NCBI RefSeq assembly: GCF_003391135.1
Contig: NZ_CP031455.1
Location: 2,441,501 to 2,505,500, forward strand
From: Streptoverticillium olivoreticuli subsp. olivoreticuli
GTDB taxonomy: Bacteria > Actinomycetota > Actinomycetes > Streptomycetales > Streptomycetaceae
Direction of reading: 5' to 3'
DNA: 64,000 nt
A program made the translations under genes and the position numbers. Shown piece after piece: positions 61,143-64,000 of the stretch (position 1 is the stretch's first letter; the number at the start of each line of letters is the position of its first letter). The notes under the pieces were generated by a model. It searched no databases. It saw nothing but the letters and a program-made list of their open reading frames with translations, and was not told the origin of the DNA.

Positions 61143-63272
61143 TCAGCCGATGTCCGGCGGGTCGATCCGCAGCCGCACCGGCTCGCCGTCGCGGCGCGCC
61201 AGCCGGGCCGCCCGGCCCCTCTTGAGCGCCGCCGCCAGCTCGCCGCCCTGCCCCGGGCGGACCCGTACCAGCGCGCGCTCCCAGTGCTCCCCCGGCGGTG
61301 GGTCACCCGCGCGGCGCGGGCGGCCCGGCAGGGTCACGGGCAGCGGCACCGGGCCGAGGACCTCCGCCCCCGCGGGCAGCTCCGCCGACGCGATCAGATC
61401 CGCGACGGCTTCCGGGGGCCCGGCCACCGACGCCATCCGGGACACGGGCGGGAAGCCCAGCTCCGCGCGGTCCGCGAGCTCGCGGACCGCGTGCCCGGCC
61501 GGGTCCCAGCGGACCAGCGCCTGCACGGGCCGCAGGGTGGGCTCGGCGACGACGACCACGGTGCCGCCCGCGTCCTGGCCGCGCACCAGCGCGGCGGCGC
61601 CCAGCCAGCGGCGCAGCGCCTCCTCGCCCGCACGCAGGTCGGGGCGGCCGAGCATCGCCCAGCCGTCCAGCAGCAGGGCCGCCGCGTAGCCGCCCTCTGC
61701 GACCGGCTCGGCGCCGGGCGTGGAGACGATCAGGGCGGGCCGGTCGGGGACGGTGTCGAGCACATGGTCACGCCCCGAGGTCCGTACGGGCACGGCAGGG
61801 AAGGCCCGGCCCAGCTCCTCGGCGGTCCGCCCGGCGCCCACGACCATGGCGCGCAGGCGCGTGCCCCCGCACTCGGCGCAGTGCCAGTCCGGGGCCTGCC
61901 GGGCGCACCAGCCGCAGTGCAGTCCGCCGTCGCCGCCGCGGGCCTCCAGCGGGCCCGCGCAGTGCGCGCAGCGCGCGGGCTCCCGGCAGCGCTCGCAGGC
62001 CAGCCGCGGCACATACCCGCGGCGCGGCACCTGGACGAGCACCGGGCCGTGTTTGAGGCCCTCCCGCGCGACCTGCCAGGCGAGCGTGGGCAGCCGGGCG
62101 GCGCGCGCGGCCTCGTCCCGCGCCTGCTCGGCGTCGCCGACCGTACGGATCAGCGGCGCCGCCGCCCGGACCTGCTCGCGGGCGGCCGTCAGCGGCAGCG
62201 CCCAGCCGGTGTCCACCAGCTGGGCCGCCTCGACCGTGCAGCCGAAGCCGCCGAGCAGGAACGCCGCCTTCTCATGGGCCGCCCGCAGCAGCAGCACCTC
62301 GCGCGCGTGCGGCTGGGGTGCGTGCTGCTCGCTGTGGCTGGAGTCGCCGTCGTCCCAGATGGCCGCGAGGCCCAGGTCGCGCACGGGCGCGAACATCGCG
62401 GCCCGGGTGCCGACCACCGCCCGCACGGAGCCCCGGCTGACCGCGAGCCAGCGGCGGTAGCGCTCCTCCGGCCCGGTCTCCGCCGTCAGCAGCACATGGC
62501 GGCCCTCGCCGAGCAGCGCGGTCAGTGCCGCGTCGACGCGGGCGGCGCAGCGGCCGTCCGGCACGACGATCAGCACGCCCCGGCCCGAGGACAGCGCGGC
62601 GGCGGCGGCGCGCGCCAGCTCGTCCGGCCAGTGCGGGCCGGGCAGCGCCGTCCACACCGCGCGCGGTGAGTCACCGCGGGCCACGGCGGCGAGATAGGCG
62701 GGCCCGGTGGCATAGCGCGACCAGCTGCCGGGCTCCGGAGCGGCGGGCGGCGGCAGCGGCTCGGGGGACGCGGCGGCCTCCGCGCGGGCCCTGCGCGGCG
62801 GCACGGCCAGCTGCACGACGTCCGCGAGGGTGCCGGCATAGCGGTCGGCGACCGCGCGGCAGAGCTTCAGCAGCTCCGGCCCGAGCACCGGCTCCGGGGA
62901 CAGCACCTGGGCGAGGGGGGCCAGCGGGCCGCGGTACTCGCTCTCGGCGAGGCGCTCGACGATGAACCCGTTGTGCAGCTCGCCGCCCTCGCGCCGCCCC
63001 TTGGCGACCCGGGCCCCGAACCGCACCCGCACCCGCGCCCCGGGCCGCGCCTCGGCGTCCATCGCCGCGGGCACGGCGTAGTCGAAATACTGGTCGAGGT
63101 GGATGAGCCCCTTGTCGACGAGCACCCGCGCCACCGGGAACTCCTCGGCCAGCGCCGCCCCCCGCCACGTCCGCGGCTTGGCCCGCGGCACCTTGGCCTG
63201 CCGCACGGTCTCCCGGATCAGCGCAAGCTGCTCCCCGCCCTGCGGCTCCCCCGCCCCCTTGTCGCTGCTCAC
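61143..63272 (-). CDS. priA: PriA-like primosomal protein with degenerate helicase motifs
   Basis: 709 residues starting at GTG 63272. The N-terminal DNA-binding domain (VLVDKGLIHLDQYFDYAVP) and the eight-Cys zinc region CERCREPARCAHC...CGWCARQ...CAECGG fit PriA. Walker A (GxGKT) is absent, replaced by SSGRGVLIVVP, and the DEAH box is IWDDGD. Actinobacterial PriA proteins are often annotated as probable replication restart protein without ATPase. Lies upstream of fmt and beside metK, as in other actinobacteria. Confidence 0.9.
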   Translation of the reverse strand: MSSDKGAGEPQGGEQLALIRETVRQAKVPRAKPRTWRGAALAEEFPVARVLVDKGLIHLDQYFDYAVPAAMDAEARPGARVRVRFGARVAKGRREGGELHNGFIVERLAESEYRGPLAPLAQVLSPEPVLGPELLKLCRAVADRYAGTLADVVQLAVPPRRARAEAAASPEPLPPPAAPEPGSWSRYATGPAYLAAVARGDSPRAVWTALPGPHWPDELARAAAAALSSGRGVLIVVPDGRCAARVDAALTALLGEGRHVLLTAETGPEERYRRWLAVSRGSVRAVVGTRAAMFAPVRDLGLAAIWDDGDSSHSEQHAPQPHAREVLLLRAAHEKAAFLLGGFGCTVEAAQLVDTGWALPLTAAREQVRAAAPLIRTVGDAEQARDEAARAARLPTLAWQVAREGLKHGPVLVQVPRRGYVPRLACERCREPARCAHCAGPLEARGGDGGLHCGWCARQAPDWHCAECGGTRLRAMVVGAGRTAEELGRAFPAVPVRTSGRDHVLDTVPDRPALIVSTPGAEPVAEGGYAAALLLDGWAMLGRPDLRAGEEALRRWLGAAALVRGQDAGGTVVVVAEPTLRPVQALVRWDPAGHAVRELADRAELGFPPVSRMASVAGPPEAVADLIASAELPAGAEVLGPVPLPVTLPGRPRRAGDPPPGEHWERALVRVRPGQGGELAAALKRGRAARLARRDGEPVRLRIDPPDIG

Positions 63273-63312
63273 AGCTCAAGTCTTAGCAGACCCCACTGAC
63301 AACGCGGCCCCG

Positions 63313-63368
63313 CGTACGACAGCGGCCCGGCCACCCCGCTTCAGGGGTGGCCGGGCCGCTGTCGTACG
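63313..63368. terminator. Strong hairpin terminator after metK
   Basis: A perfect 25-bp stem (63313-63337 with 63344-63368) and a 6-base loop (GCTTCA), starting with CGTACGACAGCGGCCCGGCC. It lies 15 bases after the metK stop and before the priA gene on the same strand. Confidence 0.85.
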
Positions 63369-63383
63369 TGCCTGGTGCGGAAC

Positions 63384-64000
63384 CTACAGGCCCGCTGCCT
63401 TCTTCAGGGCGTCCACGCGGTCCGTGCGCTCCCAGGTGAAGTCCGGGAGCTCGCGGCCGAAGTGGCCGTAGGCGGCGGTCTGCGCGTAGATCGGGCGCAG
63501 GAGGTCCAGGTCGCGGATGATCGCGGCCGGGCGGAGGTCGAAGACCTCGGCGATCGCCGTCTCGATCTTCTCGACGTCGACGGTGGCGGTGCCGAAGGTC
63601 TCGACGAACAGACCCACCGGCTCGGCCTTGCCGATCGCGTACGCGACCTGCACCTCGCAGCGGGTGGCCAGACCGGCGGCGACGACGTTCTTGGCGACCC
63701 AGCGCATCGCGTACGCGGCGGAGCGGTCGACCTTGGACGGGTCCTTGCCGGAGAAGGCACCGCCGCCGTGGCGGGCCATGCCGCCGTAGGTGTCGATGAT
63801 GATCTTGCGGCCGGTGAGGCCGGCGTCGCCCATCGGGCCGCCGATCTCGAAGCGGCCGGTCGGGTTCACCAGGAGGCGGTAGCCCTCGGTGTCCAGCTTG
63901 ATGCCGTCCTCGACGAGCTCCTTGAGGACGTGCTCCACGACGAACTCGCGGATGTCGGGCGCGAGCAGCGAGTCCAGGTCGATGTCGGACGCGTGCTGGG
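63384..64000 (-). CDS. metK: S-adenosylmethionine synthetase, 3' part (partial)
   Basis: The C-terminal 205 residues of MetK; the 5' part is beyond the window. The motifs [20 protein letters not shown] and [19 protein letters not shown] are diagnostic for the ATP and methionine site. It makes SAM, the substrate for the radical SAM and methyltransferase genes elsewhere in the window, but no link is implied. Confidence 0.97.
   Translation of the reverse strand, partial: QHASDIDLDSLLAPDIREFVVEHVLKELVEDGIKLDTEGYRLLVNPTGRFEIGGPMGDAGLTGRKIIIDTYGGMARHGGGAFSGKDPSKVDRSAAYAMRWVAKNVVAAGLATRCEVQVAYAIGKAEPVGLFVETFGTATVDVEKIETAIAEVFDLRPAAIIRDLDLLRPIYAQTAAYGHFGRELPDFTWERTDRVDALKKAAGL

Overview
The window is very GC-rich actinobacterial DNA and most likely comes from a Streptomyces chromosome. 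The signs are strong G/C preference at third codon positions, frequent GTG and some TTG starts, stop/start overlaps of the ATGA and GTGA type, Tat-type signal peptides, a gamma-butyrolactone-receptor-like TetR regulator, paired GGDEF/EAL proteins and a SorC-family regulator beside rpe. I see no rRNA, tRNA, CRISPR array, integrase or transposase. This is read from sequence and family knowledge only; no database search was run.

Left part (1-12.7 kb). After the end of a DUF2690 gene and a secreted serine hydrolase comes a tight seven-gene minus-strand operon (8996 to 1693): two radical SAM proteins with N-terminal cobalamin-binding-like domains, a fatty acyl-AMP ligase, an acyl carrier protein, a ketosynthase, a hotdog thioesterase and a crotonase-fold protein lacking one catalytic Glu. 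This looks like a small lipid or acyl natural-product pathway that I cannot match to a described one. Next are a small secreted four-Cys protein with an internal repeat and a non-coding stretch holding four TCCCT-N6-AGGGA palindromes. These lie upstream of a translationally coupled membrane peptide and Crp/Fnr-type regulator. A GGDEF protein and a DUF779 protein follow.

Middle (12.7-43 kb). A SAM-dependent methyltransferase is translationally coupled to a PAS-GGDEF-EAL protein. Then come a GNAT acetyltransferase, a secreted C39-type peptidase, a small kinase, an orphan EccA-like AAA+ ATPase and a pair of CNNM/CorC-type membrane proteins. The riboflavin operon ribD-ribE-ribM-ribBA-ribH runs from an FMN riboswitch and continues into hisE-hisG and a PH-domain protein. 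An MFS transporter, a His/Asp/Arg/Gly-rich secreted protein, a uracil-type permease and a DUF5995 protein follow. Next is a lysine-catabolism unit (APC permease, Lrp, LysR, 5-aminovaleramidase DavA, lysine 2-monooxygenase DavB), then guaB1 and the TetR regulator.

Right part (43.6-64 kb). From 54318 down to about 43644 is an accessory C7-cyclitol-type cluster: sedoheptulose-7-phosphate cyclase, acyltransferase, Tat-exported FAD oxidase, aldo/keto reductase, ROK kinase, zinc alcohol dehydrogenase, short-chain dehydrogenase, HAD phosphatase, beta-lactamase-like hydrolase and F420/FMN-type oxidoreductase. The alcohol dehydrogenase is broken by a one-base frameshift and the short-chain dehydrogenase is cut to its first 86 residues, so this copy may be decaying. 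Housekeeping genes resume after it: aminotransferase, SorC regulator, rpe, rsmB, fmt, a small HTH protein with a terminator-like leader, priA (helicase motifs lost) and the 3' part of metK. A dispersed palindromic intergenic repeat occurs at four places.
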